DNA of 64,000 bases from Zonotrichia leucophrys gambelii (lineage: Eukaryota > Chordata > Aves > Passeriformes > Passerellidae). Below are positions 35,985 through 49,500 of this stretch, piece by piece. Position 1 is the first letter of the stretch, and each line of letters begins with the position of its first letter. Location: positions 57,197,585-57,261,584 of the forward strand of contig NC_088170.1 of NCBI RefSeq assembly GCF_028769735.1, written 5' to 3'. The position numbers and the translations under genes were made by a program. The notes beneath the pieces are model-generated. The model saw only the letters and a list, made by a program, of their open reading frames with translations. It did not search any database and had not been told where the DNA came from.

Positions 35985-38900
35985 GCCTGCAGGCTGCTCC
36001 CCCTGCCTCTATGGGCAGAGAGGCTGCAGGCACTCTCAGCTGCAGGCTGCTCCATGTTTTGCTGGATTATTTCACTTGGGGTGTTTCAGCTCTTAGGGCA
36101 GGTCAGTGATGAGCAGGAATGTGCTAAAGTTATGGCCACAGAAAAAAGAGTCCCCAAATACTATCTCTTAGAGATAAATTCAATCACTCCTTGGGATTGT
36201 TTTTGTCAACTCTTGCTGCTTCAACAATTTACTGTAGATTTGTAGGATTGTGAAGGATTTTCCCATCCCTATACCTTAGCAGATTTTAAGAGAAATGTTG
36301 TCAATATTACAAAATACCTATGAAATGTAAATGTGTTAAAGCCTGACATGTTGTCTGTTGAAGTCAGTAGCTGCCACTGTTCCCCAGGTGCCCAGAGTGG
36401 GTGTTTTCTCCACACCACAGCCTGGGACTCCCAAGCAAGGCCCATGGGCCCCTGAGCAGCTTACCTGAGCAGAAATAAAGCCTAGAAGTTAATGCATCCC
36501 AGTGCTTGCGTGGAACAGAACAAACAGCAACAACATGTCTGTAAAAGTAATGCTTCAGATTGTGGTGGGGTTTTGAGGTATGGGTTTTATTTGATTTTTT
36601 TTTTGGTGTACTCTCCCTCTGCAAGAAAAATTGTTTTCATTCCTTGTTTTTCTTACAGCTTCAGCTACACAGTTTGAAGATCCAGCTTTTCCTGCCTGTA
36701 GCATTTGCTGCAGGACTGAAACAACAGGAAAAGAGCAAACTTGTTAGGCAACATCAGTAAGACTGATCACTTGCCTATTTTTGTCTGGTTTTTAGAGGAA
36801 GATTAAGGAACCAGTTATCCCATAAGCCAGCCTTTAATGGCACCCTGCAGTGCTACTGTAGATCACTTAGCTGAGCCCCCAGTTAGTCATTGCTGTCATA
36901 CATACAGGATGCAAATATTTCCCAAAGTTAATGCTTAAACTATTAGCTTTGCTCTTCAGTTATTCTTCAGATAAATTTTAAAAACTCGATTTCAAACAAA
37001 ATTTAAAAAACAGAGACAACTCCAAAACTAGTCTAAGGGATTGTGTGGTAGGTTCCCTCAGGCCAAAAGAACCACAGTTTGAATGGGAAGGAGGAAAAGC
37101 TCTAAAACTACTGTTCTGTGGCCAGCTGTGCTATTCTGAACAGTGCTAATAGGAAAACCACAACTCATTTTCATGTCTCCTAAGTCCACATGCACAATTA
37201 TTGTGTCCCTTCCTATCTGTTGACAAAACCTTTACAGGTTATGGTGTGAATAGCATAAACTGCTTCACCCTTGTGATTGGTTTTGCAGAGTTTCAGTTAA
37301 CATTATTTTTCTGCAGCACAATATGTTTCATGCTGAAGGACAGTTTATGGAAAATGTGGCCTCTCACCTGCTGTACAGACTGGCTTGCCTGGGCCTTCTG
37401 GGCATCAATTCCATGGAACCAAAGGACCATCTCAAGCAGGAGCCCTCCCTCCTATGCTTTCTTGGAGACTCATCTAGGGGAAAAAATTTCACAGTGAGAT
37501 TTGCTATTCAGTTCCAATATGCTGCCTGATGACCTGAATAGCTGCAATTTAGAATCAGTTGAAACTCCTTGGATGGAAATCTTCTTTTCTGGTATTAAAG
37601 CCTCCAGAATAGGTGTGCATGTGGGGATGGGTGTCTATGGGAGCAGTGAGAGCTAGCAAATGCTCGCAGTGTAATCCAGGCTGGGCTAGACCCAGGCAGA
37701 TGGAGGAGCCTGCTCCAGTGGGGGTGATGCCCTCTGGGGGTGCCCTTGTCTGCACTGGGGCACCCCCACCATGTCCAAGTCTGGGCTGCAGATACTGCAT
37801 TTAAACTGGAACAATCTCACTCCATCTCTTTCATTTCCCATGTTCAGTAAGTCCAAAGAAAGCAGAGCACATAGCAATAATCTCCTGTGGCAATTTATAG
37901 TCATAAATGCTATAAAACAAATAGCATTAAGAAAAGGAACTGTAATAGGCTTGACTTGTTAAACATATGCAAGGATGGGTTGCATAGGAACTAACACATA
38001 AAACTCATTGTAATTGTGCCAGTTATAAGAGCAACTACAGGGAATATAAATTTCATGCTCTCTCTAAATTAGTGTCTTCTGTTTTCTAGAGGTGGAAAAG
38101 AAGAAACCATGGAGAAAACATTTGCACTTTAGGGGTGGATTGTGAGATCTACTTATAATAAGATAATTATTGCTTTTTAAGGTTCAGCAGAAGATATGCT
38201 TATTAAGTTTAATAACGGCTTTATTAAAAACACAAAGCCAAATAATCAACAGTTGTCCTGCCTCAGAAGAGTAACAATTAAAGGGTGTGATGATCTGGAG
38301 CAGTAAAAAGAATAACAGCAAAATACACAAACGTGAGAGAGAAACCACTCTGCTTGGAAACTGAGTGTTGCAGAACAAAAGGCTATTAAAGAATATCTGA
38401 AGTAACCATAATGCTTACAGCAGAGACTATTTGCCTAGCAGTGAGTATCATTAAACAAAAACCGGAGTCACATTTAAAAGCATACTGCTTTTTTCATAAA
38501 GCAACATTTCAGTAACTGCTGATCTGACCTCTGCACCTCAAATCAAAATATCACAACAGTATTATAGATGTAACATTAGGAGTTTGAGAGTTGATTTATT
38601 GTGCCATAAAAATTAGCAGTAGCAGGCTAAACTGATAATGCAGAAAGAGGAGCACTAGGAGTGTTTTAACATTCTGCTGGTAGTGCTGGGTTCACATTGT
38701 CCTTCCAGATGTTAGACTGAAAGTTTTTCAAATTTCTGTTAGGAATGAGGTTTTGCAGGGGAAAAAGATACAACATGTATTCTCCCTGAGCTGTAAGGAT
38801 TAGCTCAAACAAAAATAAAAACCCCAAATTTACCTAATTGGGTTTTTTTGTTTATTTCTGTTCTTTCACAAGTTTTATTAATCTTTAGTGAATGCTTCAA

Positions 38901-39522
38901 ACAGTTTTCAAACAATTTAGCCAAACTGCTGGGCTTGATTCGACCTGTCTAACTTAGAAAGCAACACAGTGCAACAGGAGCAAACTACCCTAAGGAAAGA
39001 CCAGGTGCTGAAGCACCAAGAGCAACCGCAGGCCCTTTATGGGTCACTGACTTCCACACAGCCTGAATGCTCCTTGATGGCTGGGGTGCATTCCATGCTG
39101 TCTTAGAGAGCCTGCTCTAGTTCAGCTCATGTGAAAAAGATTCACTTCAAGTGCCCCTAGACCCAAGTGCAGTAAGGGGACAGTCAGGAGCTGCCCTTCA
39201 GAAGCTTGCTCCTTGTCTGAACTAAAATCCTGTCACAGCAGCACCTTGCAGCAGTCACATGCACTGCTTGTAGAAAAGCCAGGAAGAATTCTATGCACCA
39301 CCCAAAATAGGAAATTGAGTCCTCAGACAAATCAAAACCAAGAATGTATACAAATATTTTATCTAACAGTGGTTTCATAATCTCCTATAAAATCATTAAT
39401 AAAACATCCTGTTATTCCATATTTATTGCCAGCTTGACATGAACATTTAATGTGCAAGTCTATTTTATGAATATATAAATAGCTACTTTTTCAAAATAGA
39501 ATTCAAATGGGTATCTACAAGT

Positions 39523-39606
39523 GGAAGGAAGGAAGGAAGGAAGGAAGGAAGGAAGGAAGGAAGGAAGGAAGGAAGGAAGGAAGGAAGGAAGGAAGGAAGG
39601 AAGGAA
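39523..39606. repeat. (GGAA)21 microsatellite
   Basis: An uninterrupted run of 21 GGAA units (84 bases). It is likely length-variable. The matching serine/leucine/proline/phenylalanine open frame on the minus strand is an artefact. Confidence 0.95.
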
Positions 39607-40179
39607 GACAACACACACATGAAAATACTGTTGTCTGGTAAATGTACACAGAAGAAGAACATCATCCATGTACAAAAGAATTCCTGAAGACATAACAGTC
39701 ATGTTCAAATTGTTGCTTCATGGTTTGGAACTTCCCTTAGGTGCTGAAAGGCAGGAGTGTCTGTGTCAGACAGGCAAACAAACCCTTGGCATCACACTGG
39801 AAATTCTGTTTTAACTCCCATTGCTTTCCAGCTGCCTATAAATTCCAGACATTTTAAGTTAGAGTTTCTCAAACACATTCTCCTTTTCTAGCCTCAAAAC
39901 CTCTATGATCACATGAAACAAATTAAGAAATAATGAAATGCTGCATAGTTTGTGCACTATATTATTTTCTTTTATGTGTTACTAAAAGAATTGTTTCTTT
40001 TCTGCCATTAAGTACAGTACTTCCAGCTGCTTGATCTAAAAACACATCAATGTTATGAAACTGTTCTTTTGTCTTTTCCAGCTTGGCAATGGCTCAGAAC
40101 AGCTTTCCCATCAGACTTTGCCCATGGAAGGAAAAAGAGAGGAACATTGCTTGTATCTTCAAAATTATTGTGTGAAGTT

Positions 40180-40216
40180 TTATATATATATATATGTACA
40201 TATGCATATATATACA
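40180..40216. repeat. TA-rich dinucleotide repeat
   Basis: TATATATATATATATGTACATATGCATATATATACA-type tract: an imperfect (TA)n. Confidence 0.8.
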
Positions 40217-40399
40217 TCCCGTAATTGCTATGCTTTTTATCTCAGCTTTCTCAGATTTATTCTCCAGAAAGCATAATCAGGTGGTGAAAAAAACTGATCA
40301 ACACCCTTTCAAAAAGCAGAGAAAAGTGTTTCTATCCTTTTTGCTTCCTCTGAATTCATATTGAAATTTCTATATTTTATCTGGGTCTAATTTCTTTTC

Positions 40400-40416
40400 T
40401 TTTTTTTTTTTTTTAA
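40400..40416. repeat. Poly(T) tract
   Basis: A run of about 15 T residues; possibly the reverse-strand tail of an old retroposon. Confidence 0.7.
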
Positions 40417-43400
40417 TACTAGGAGTTTAGAGACCTTTTATGGATGATTGAAAAGCAATTGTGACATCATGGTCTACCAAAGAAGTACTACAAATTTATG
40501 ATCTCAGCTATTGATATAGAGGGAAAATGTTCCAAAATGGCATTATTACTGCTTGGAGAAAATATTGGGACAAAGATTTAAAGGAAAAGGTTCAGACAGA
40601 CCTAAAGTGGGCAGCCATGGCAGAACTGAGAAGAACTTCATCATCCACCATCATCTATTGATAGAGAGAGGATCTGGAGAAGACAACTAGTAACTGAGAG
40701 TATTTCTCACAACAGTTTTAGTAATGGTTATTCAACCACAGATGTCCTGTTAAGTGAACATCTCCCTTGGCAGCCACAATTTAGCCTAATCATTCCTGAC
40801 CATGAAATATCAACTAAGAGTGATATCTGTGGGGACAGCATGAAGAAAAATCAGGGCCCAACAACAGAAAGGGTAAAATTTTGAGCAGCTTGCCTGATGT
40901 GAGCAACCTTGCAGCTGTGAGTTCCAGCAATATTCCAAAACACCAAGTTCTGCTCTGCTTTGCAAACTTATTTGATAAGTGAGAAATAGATTGTGTTTCA
41001 CAGCACTTTTCCAGCTAAGAGGCTTGTCCTTTGTTCTCCAAATAATCCCTGTATCTGCAGGAGTTTGAGATCAGCAGCACATTTAATTTCTGCACCCCCT
41101 CATTATCTCCCCTCCATGTGTGTTTATGTGGGGGAGCGGGAGGGAGAAGGTGGGAGGAAGCAGCGTAGTCCTGAGCTATTGGCAAGAGACTGGAAGGATT
41201 TTTCTGTATCCCACAAGCTCTGGACTTTGGTCTCACCAAAAACAGGAGGCGGGGCTGCTATCAAGTGCTTGCAAATTGCATGAACCAAGAAGGAGTGGAG
41301 AGGCTGAAAACTTAGCAGGAAACTTTACAACTATCACCCCAAAATGGTTTTGGTACATCCCTGAAGCTCCATTGTTGTAACCACAACAACCTCCCATGCA
41401 AAGTTCAGTGAACAGAAAGGACACACAACTCTCATTGCTTTTGGATTTTTTTCCATTTGGGTCTTTCTCTGTAGTACAACTCTGCAAAAACTTTTTGAGA
41501 GTGTCTGTATAATCCCCTGGGTCACCAGGAAAGCCTCACCATCTGTCTCAGGCCTGGAACTGCTCAGAAAAGCTCCAGGGCTCCCCTCCTGCTCTCCATG
41601 CACCTCTCTCTGCCCCTGCTCTCCCAGGGCTCCTCCAGCTGACTGCACTGCTCCCAGGAAAGGGCATTTTCCTGCCCTTCCTCCTTCATGGCCTTCCCTG
41701 TGCCCTGAGCAGCCAGGACAGTGCACAGGAGTGTTTGGGGACCTCCAGCCTTGCTGTTTGGAGCTGGGCTGTCTCCCTAAAATTCACAGGGCTTGCTCAT
41801 TTCACTGAGTGGCCAACAGGAGAGGACACTGCACTTTTTTTTCTTTGAGAGACTTGTAGGATGACTTCTTAGCAGCCATGGGCCAGTGGCTGCCAAATCT
41901 GGGCCATGACCTGGAACATTGCTAGAGCTTATATAAGCAACACTGCATCTCTGCTGGTTTTAATCCCTATAATTTGTTAGTCCCTAGAGAGAAATGCCAT
42001 GTTTGTTGGCACATCCTCTGGCAGCTCTATTTCCCTCTTGGGAGGGGAATGTGCCCCACAAGAGAAAGCCCTGAGAGTCTCCTTCCCTCTGAGCCCAGCA
42101 GGTCCATCTCACCTTCATTTCATAATCCCCCACTGCAGGATTTGCATTTCATGCATTTGCAGTGAGCACAGTGGCCAGTCTCCAGCCAGGGTGTCTGTGT
42201 GTCACTGCTGAGGCTCCAGACACCTGGATCCAGGAGCAGGGGAGCCAAGGTGCCACTTCCAGCCCAGGCTGTGGGTCCTGGTGGTGGATCCTGGTGGGTT
42301 CCTGCCCAGAGGCATCCCAGGAGAGGCTGCATTCAGGCTGGCATTGCATGCATTGCATGGTGGTGCTGAGCCCTGGTGTGTGACTGCTCCTGTATCCAGC
42401 CCTGGGCACAGCCTGCAGGGGAAGCTGCCATCCATGGATGTCACATCACCTTGCTGTGTCACACCAGCAGCTGGGTGGGGTTTGCCCCTGAGCCAGGGGT
42501 GAGAACAGGGTCACTGCTCCCCAGAGCCAGGACCAGCTCTTTGTTGTCTGCCTCATGCACACTCTAGACCCAGGGATATTTTTCATCTTTGTTGCAGACC
42601 TGTGGGCAACACGAGTGGCAAATAGTCCCTGCATGAGAATGGCAATGAATTGCTTTAATTTTCAGACAGATTCAAGTTCCATCTGGTGACAGGAAAATTA
42701 ATTACCAAACCTTCACAAGAAGTTATTCAAATGTATTCAAAATATATTACATACCAGTATTCACCCAAAACTCTGATCATATCAATGATAGTTTGTAATC
42801 TTTGTAGCTATGTGGAGACCTCCAAAACTCTGACTTGTAACAGAAAACTCCATATATTTTGCAAAAAACCTACAAAATGTCCTTTCATTATTCATAATCA
42901 TGAACCCAAGAGATGTGGTCACTTGGCATGACACAGGCTAGGGATACAGTTCCAAAAAACTCCTGAATTACTGAGCAGGAGCATTTCTTAAAGAAAAGCA
43001 TCCACTTCTCTTTTAAAAATTTCTACTGCAGGAGAATTTGCCATAGTTCTTGAAAAGCTATTCCAACAATTAAAATAGAAATGTTTGAATTCGTCTAATT
43101 TTTTTAACAGACACCAAATCTTACCTTTGCCAATTTAAAGAGCTTCTGCCACTGCATTTCTGCCCCTGTAGGTACACTGAGACTCTCATGGGACTGAGCC
43201 TTCTCCTGGCCATTAGAGGCAGGTTGAGCTCCACAGTGCACTCACAAGAAAATTCCCTGTTTTTGGCAGCCTCTCAGACATTGCTGTGGCTTTACTTTGG
43301 GGCAAGCTTATTTATTTCAGTATATTCCACATATCTCTGACACCAGAATGGGACAGTGTGTTCCAGCATGATGGTACCAGTATGACAAACAGATGAGTTA

Positions 43401-46029
43401 TAGCATCTCTGCCTTTGCTTGTCTCTATTTCTGAGGTGGCTCTACCTCCTTTTTGATTAAACCTTTTATTGGGAGCTCATGCTCAAGTCCAACAAGCTCC
43501 CACATCTCCTCCTGAGTCTCCTTTGCTGTAGCAGAGTCACATCTTCTTTTGTCTCTTCTTCATTCCAAGACATGCAGTATTTCATCAGGCCATATCAGAA
43601 GAGATTTTTATGTCTGGCTCACTGAACACAGCAGAGCCCTCTGTGCCTGTCCCATTCATTTAATTTGTTCTACTTCAGCCAGTGTAGCTGATTCAGGCTA
43701 CCACCATCATTTCATGTTACACAAAATAAACCTTAAATCAACATAAACCTTTTGCAAGAATGGACAGTGGGGATCCTTTGAGATTAAACCTAAAATCATC
43801 CATTTTAGATGAAAAAAATGAAGCGTACATGGAGTAGTATGGAGAATGTTTATTTTTCCTTTCTCTGCAGAAGAAAAGCCTAATGACATATTCTTAGGGG
43901 TCAGTGTACCTTGGCTGTGAACTTCTGTGTTCTCTCTATGGCTTTGTAAGGCAGAAGCATAGAATCACCAGGGTTTTGAAATGCAAAGTAAGATTTTTCC
44001 CTTTACATTTCAACTCCTTCAGATTCTGAGGATCTCAGCTGGTGGGTTTTATGGGTAACAAAGGCAGGATGGAGAAAGCAGCTGAGTACCAATGCTTTTA
44101 AATCCCAGCCTGAAAAGTTCTCACTCCACTGAAAAACTGTAATAAATATAATCCACACCAACACTTGGGGAAGTTCATTCTTTCATCCAATCTAACCTTA
44201 AAAGAGAGTAAAATATTTGTCTGTAGATTCCTGGGTTCACCTCATACCACTTTTAACAGGTGATCAGTATTTTTTGCTGAATTTGCTGAATCCTTTTTTA
44301 CAAGAAGAAAAAGGAAATTTTTGGAATGGGAAGGAACAAGCAGTGTAACCAGAACTTCAAAAAAGTGTAAATGATCCAAAATTACACCTGCACCTCAATG
44401 CTCAGAGGGGATAAATAGCCAGATACACACACATGGCCACACAAACTCCAGTTTTCTTTGATGTCTCTATTACAGATGCTGACCAAGGGCTGTCTTGCTT
44501 ACATTTATGAAATAAATATGTGAAATCAGAGCCCAAGGCAGATGTATTACTGACTAGTGATTTCCTGTTGTGTTCACTGAACCTACAAGGCACAAAATAA
44601 CAAGAAAGGAATAAAATCCAGGTTGTAATACAAGCATGAACAGCACCTTCATGCTGGTAGGAGTGTACTTTTCTGCACTTATTTTATTAAGATATATCTG
44701 CAACTGCCAGCTTAGTCACTGATTTCACAGAAAACTTGTGAGCACTGGCTGACTCCACATGTTTATTCAGCAAAGAGCTCTTTACAGAAGTGACATCTCC
44801 AACATCTCCATTGCTCTACAGTCACATCTCCAGTTTCCGCATCAGTGTCCTCTCTCACCATTTGTCAGCAAATTCACCACCTCCCCTCTCCCAGTCCTGC
44901 TTTTACCCACACTGTGAAGCAGAATAGAGAGAAACCCACTGAACCAAAATGAGCCCTGCTCACAAACCAACCAAATTCTGTTCCTCAGTCCAGGCCAGGG
45001 TGTTTACAAATTTGCTTTCTCTAATACATTGGTCTCTTGCTCTTGCTCTTTGCTCTTTTGCCATGGTGAAGAAGTAACATCCTTGTATTTGGAGGAAAAC
45101 TGAGACCAGGAACCTCTTAGGTGCCATTGCTGCACAGACACATGGAGAAGGTTGGATTCTGCACAGGCTGGTTTGCTCTATGGCTCCCCATCCCTCCCAC
45201 ATTGTCAAGCCATGCAGCAGTTCTCTGTTTCTGTCATTGTGCTCGGGGTGAGCAGGCACAGAGCTCTCCCAGGCAGCAGTGGAGGATGATGCAGTGTGGC
45301 CAAGCCCAGGACAATGTCTGTGGCCAGCAGCCTCTGGACCAGCCCCTCCTGTGCTGCTGGAGCCCCTGCTGGCTGCCCTGCTCTGGATCTCCAGTGCAGA
45401 GCCATGGCACACAGCGCAGACACATCCTCTGCACCTCGGCTGTTCCTCAGGCTTGTGCAGCAAGCACTGCTCTGTCTGGCTGCCTGCTGATGGTGTCTGC
45501 TCCAACAGAGCTTCTCCTCCTCTCCTCTGTCCCAGATACACAGCTCTCACAAACCCTGCTAACATCACTCCTTTGCACAAGGACCTTCATTAGCAGAGTC
45601 CATGGACTCAGAGTGGCACACTTTTCAAGTGTTTATTTCATCAAGGACTGTAGTCACGTGCTGTATTCTACAGCGATGAAAATGGTCAGCTCATCTGTCA
45701 CCTGGAATCCTCCTTCATCCCACTGCCCATATTCTGCTCTTCCTCAGTCCTTTCTCACCATCTTTAGCTACACCTTTTTGTAGTATCTTATTTTCTCCAG
45801 GTTCTTCCCACAAAAAGCTGATGTGCAGGTTGCTTTCTCTGCACTATGCAGAGCAAACATATCTCACATCAGACCTTACTGCAAACAGCAAAGACTCTGG
45901 AGAGACCCAAATCTTAAGGTTCCTCCACAAGACTCAGCTCACTTTGAGAAAGACATGCCCAGGCTGCAATTGCATTTCAGGATGGAGAGAAAAAGGGAGT
46001 GATCACTATAGTTGCATATCTTGCAGTCT

Positions 46030-46135
46030 GTGACAATGGGCTGATTTTTTAGATATGATTATATAATAATTACTACAATATTATACTAATATTGATTAGA
46101 TTATATATTATATGTATTGCATATTATATTAATGG
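46030..46135. other. AT-rich stretch downstream of the GH31 gene
   Basis: Almost pure A/T sequence with repeated TATTATAT-type motifs, about 300 bases past the GH31 poly(A) signal. No other function is visible. Confidence 0.5.
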
Positions 46136-46443
46136 CAGGTTATGTATTGGGCTATGGAAATTAACTGGTTCTTCCTTTTTTATTCCCTACCATAGCTTTG
46201 AAAAAAACCCAAACAGTGTATACTGTGTAGAATATGGTCTCATTGAGAACATTTCCAAACATTACCTCCATTTTGGTGAGACAGAATTTTCAGGATAATT
46301 TCTTCTATGCTATTTTGAACACACATCAGTTTATGCTAATACTCACTAACTACTATTGAAAATTTTATTTGAGGAATACTGAGTTACAAATACTATATTA
46401 AAAAAGAGATCAGTCATCAGTCACCAGGTTCATAATGCTATGT

Positions 46444-46449
46444 TTTATT
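46444..46449 (-). terminator. Poly(A) signal AATAAA of the GH31 gene
   Basis: On the minus strand AATAAA lies about 87 bases after the TAG stop, in GTCAATAAAACATAG. Cleavage is expected 10-30 bases further on, near 46,420. The 3' UTR would then be only about 115 bases. Confidence 0.75.
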
Positions 46450-46535
46450 GACTAATTTTTTTTACATTAAAAGCAAAGTGAGATAAATATCTGAGGGCTA
46501 AGGATGCTAAATTAAGTCAGTGTGTTCTGACCATT

Positions 46536-46595
46536 CTAGTAAAACTTAATGTTGAGTTCCTTAGTAAGTGGAGCAGAAATCCGCAAAACCAGTTT
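46536..46595 (-). CDS. GH31 terminal coding exon
   Basis: 60 bases. The acceptor is TTTTCCACAG, followed by [19 protein letters not shown] and a TAG stop at 46,538-46,536. The last strand of the distal C-terminal beta domain in the family has the same hydrophobic pattern (for example LLMGEQFLVSWC in GAA). A poly(A) signal follows at 46,449-46,444. Confidence 0.85.
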   Translation of the reverse strand, partial: KLVLRISAPLTKELNIKFY

Positions 46596-49500
46596 CTGTG
46601 GAAAAAAGAGACACAAAATAATGAATTATGTTAGTGTAAAAAAACCCCAAAATAGTTGAAAACAGAGGATAAGAAGTGACACTTGAGTTTACACCTTCAT
46701 GATTTCTTTAACGTATCTGGTAGGTGAGACTAACTTGTTGGCAGTATGCATCTTCCTACTGCTGTATCCAATTCAAAATCTCTCTTAGAAATTCAGGAAT
46801 GGTTTAAAATTAATCAATTACATGAACTAAGTATTAAATTGTAAATACAATATCTGTCCTGCTGTCTCCCTGTTCAGTATTAAATTTAATGTATTTTGGG
46901 CTACTCACATAATTTCCATTTTTAGTACTTCACCAGTTTTATCTTTAGATTTCAGAATTAATAATCTCTTAAAATGCTCAATTTCCATTCACACCTCTTT
47001 GCCAGCCCACAAATTCGTGTTAACATTAACAGTCTGTGCTTACTTAAATCACTCATTCAAAGCATATAATATTTTCATCTTTCATCAGAAACAGTTCCCT
47101 ACCACTGCTTAGTGAGTTGGAATTCCACTTCTTGAATAACTTCCCTTTTCTTCAAACAGAGGGGAAAATCCAGACAAAAGTACTGCAAACCCATCCAAAC
47201 ACCAACCTGAAAATTGCCAGGCAGCCAGAGAGGCCACTCCAGACTGCAAAACTGCATGGACACTGGGAGCTATGGATGTTGGGAGCCTCTGCACTTCCCA
47301 GCAGAGGATGCAAGTGTGATAAAAAGAACCTTCCCTATGCCCCCTGTCAGCACAAGCCTGGCCAACAGATGTACCCTTCCAACATCCCTGCTGCAGGCAC
47401 TGTACAATTCCTTAAGGCATGAGACTCCAGAGGAAAAAACAGATAACAGACTCCTAATAATAGGAAGATTCTGTGATATTGCAAATGTCAGATTAGGGTA
47501 GCGCTGCATGAATCAGAGAGAAAGAAGTGGCTTATTACTAAGCAACCTGCTTCTATTTATATACAAATAAATATGGCTCAATAAGCACTTCAGCACTGCT
47601 ATTAGGTAAATTTGCTTTCTGTAAACCAAAACCAATATGGTAGAAGTTACTGTGTACTGCAGCCCTTTAAACACTGGGGTCTCTGCTTGTAAAACTATCA
47701 TATAAAATGTAACCTCACTAAGCCTGTAAAAAGTGGCCAATTTGCCCTTTGCATTTTATTTTTTTAATTACATAAGTAAGTATTCAAGATCTAAACCCAA
47801 GCTGCTTATAGTGCTCTTCTTTTTTTTTTTTTTTTTATTAGAGGGTCAAACATGAGAGGAATATAGGTAGTGACATTGTAACATCTGTACAGGCATGGTG
47901 AGAGAGGTTTGACTAAATCTCTCAGAATTCCTCTCAGAGAGAAATATATTTAGCTGGTGTAGAAAATTTAAAATTTAACTTTTATGTAGTTTTGGATCCC
48001 TACAACATCAGCTTGGTGGGTTTTTTCCTACAGCATTTGAAGTAGATCTTAAGTCATCAAGATGATATTTTGCTCTTAAATTTTAAATTATATTTTTGAG
48101 ACAAGCTTATTAGTCTTTTAAAATCATATTTGTACATGAGGCTGTTAGTCTGCAGTTATCTTCTGGATATCTGTAATTGGTACCTTCAGGCATGTCTCAA
48201 TGGAGTGTTTTCTTTACCCTGCCACATTTATGTTGCTTTCAGCTTGCTTAGAGGCTGTTAAACAATTTCTTCCCTTGAGGCAATACTGATTATGTTTATT
48301 TATGACATTGTCTCTGAAAGTGAGATTTTTACAATTCTCCAAGGCAGAAGTTTATTCTCAGCAATTTTCCTACTTTACAGATTCCTTCAATAAAATAAAT
48401 GGTAGTACCAGGCATATGAAATGGGGATCACTCTTTGGTTACAAATGAAGCTTAAGCCCTAAGCCAAGTGGATAAGGTAACACAAGGTGTTACATCCACT
48501 ACTTGTTGCCTCAGTTATCTTTCACTGCATGATGATTTAGTGGCATTTTGCAGAGTTAACACCAGGAGTTCCCTAGATGCAAACAGTGCTGAGATGTGAG
48601 TATACATCTCATACAGACTGTGAATGACCACTTCAGCTTGGTGGCTGGTGACAGATATGGGACAAGTGGCCAAAGGAAAGGAAGCAAAAGGGTTTGCTCC
48701 TTTTGTCTATACTGCTGTGCAAAAGAAAATTGGGATCACAGAGGCTGCCTGGGGTTTGTTGGGGGTGCTCAGTCCATCCCCTCTGGAATGTCCCCACGTT
48801 GGTGCCAGAGGAGCGCTGCACAAGCAAGTCATGCATTTTGTTCTGGAACACTGAGGCTTGTCACTTTAAGATGCTGAAATTTTACCTCTTTGGAAGATAG
48901 GGAGATGTTCCTTAGAGCCAATGACACTGGAATAATTTTTGGACACCAAGTAGTCGTGAGAAAAAATCCACAACACTTCTTTTCAGCAGCAGATAAAAAA
49001 CTTTGACAAGTTTTCTCATTTTATCAGAATGATAAGAATGCCCATGAAACTGCTAACTGTGCTCTCAGCTCATGGATCTGTATCTTCTTTCCAGTATTTC
49101 AGTAGTCTAAAAATTTGTGTAAGTGCCAGACATTAAGTAAAAGAGAGTGCAGATACACAAGCAAAGATTAAAGTTTCCCAACAGAGTTCTTCCTTTTGCT
49201 TTTTTTTTCCCCTCCTAAATGTCAGACTTGTATCAAGAATGGGTGTCTGGTTATACTTCAAAATGTAAGGGGGTGTGGATGAGGAACAGTTCCTGTCCCT
49301 CACTGACTTCATCTCTCTTCACTGTTCTTCACCCTCCTTTCCCTAAGTTTTTTCTTAACCTCAGATCAGGTCTTACCCCACTCATCTCATAAGTCACAGC
49401 ATCTCCACGGATGGATTTTCCATTCAGAGACACAGCCTGAGGTCTCAGCTTCAGGCCAAGGATAGTAATTTTGTTGTACTTCAGAGTGTCAGCTCCACGG

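Larger units (their letters stand above)
21421..46419. other. Intergenic region between CPNE8 and the GH31 gene
   Basis: About 25 kb with no exon I can support on either strand. The longest open frames are explained by a minisatellite (35,646-36,245) or by GC-rich low-stop sequence. The AT-rich stretches 21,500-26,200, 29,850-31,500, 32,400-34,100 and 42,650-45,000 show no recognisable feature. GC-richer patches at about 32,100-32,350, 37,600-37,800, 41,500-42,600 and 45,120-45,580 have overlapping open frames on both strands but no protein family I know, and may be old retroelements. Confidence 0.55.

Noticed and set aside
35646..36245. 199-codon open frame on the plus strand and antisense frames rich in Cys, Pro, Ala or Gly
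   Set aside because: The repetitive peptide comes from a 16-bp tandem repeat read through three frames.
36363..36480. Minus-strand segment with a CAGGTAAG splice-donor-like site
   Set aside because: No matching acceptor or coding frame was found. A single donor-like motif is common by chance.
39460..39708. Open frame with repeated LPSF residues
   Set aside because: Translation of the (GGAA)n microsatellite.
44960..45783. Open frames of 206 (minus) and 220 (plus) codons over the same DNA
   Set aside because: Both strands are open at once in a GC-rich patch. Neither peptide resembles a known family, and there are no splice sites or promoter to support either.
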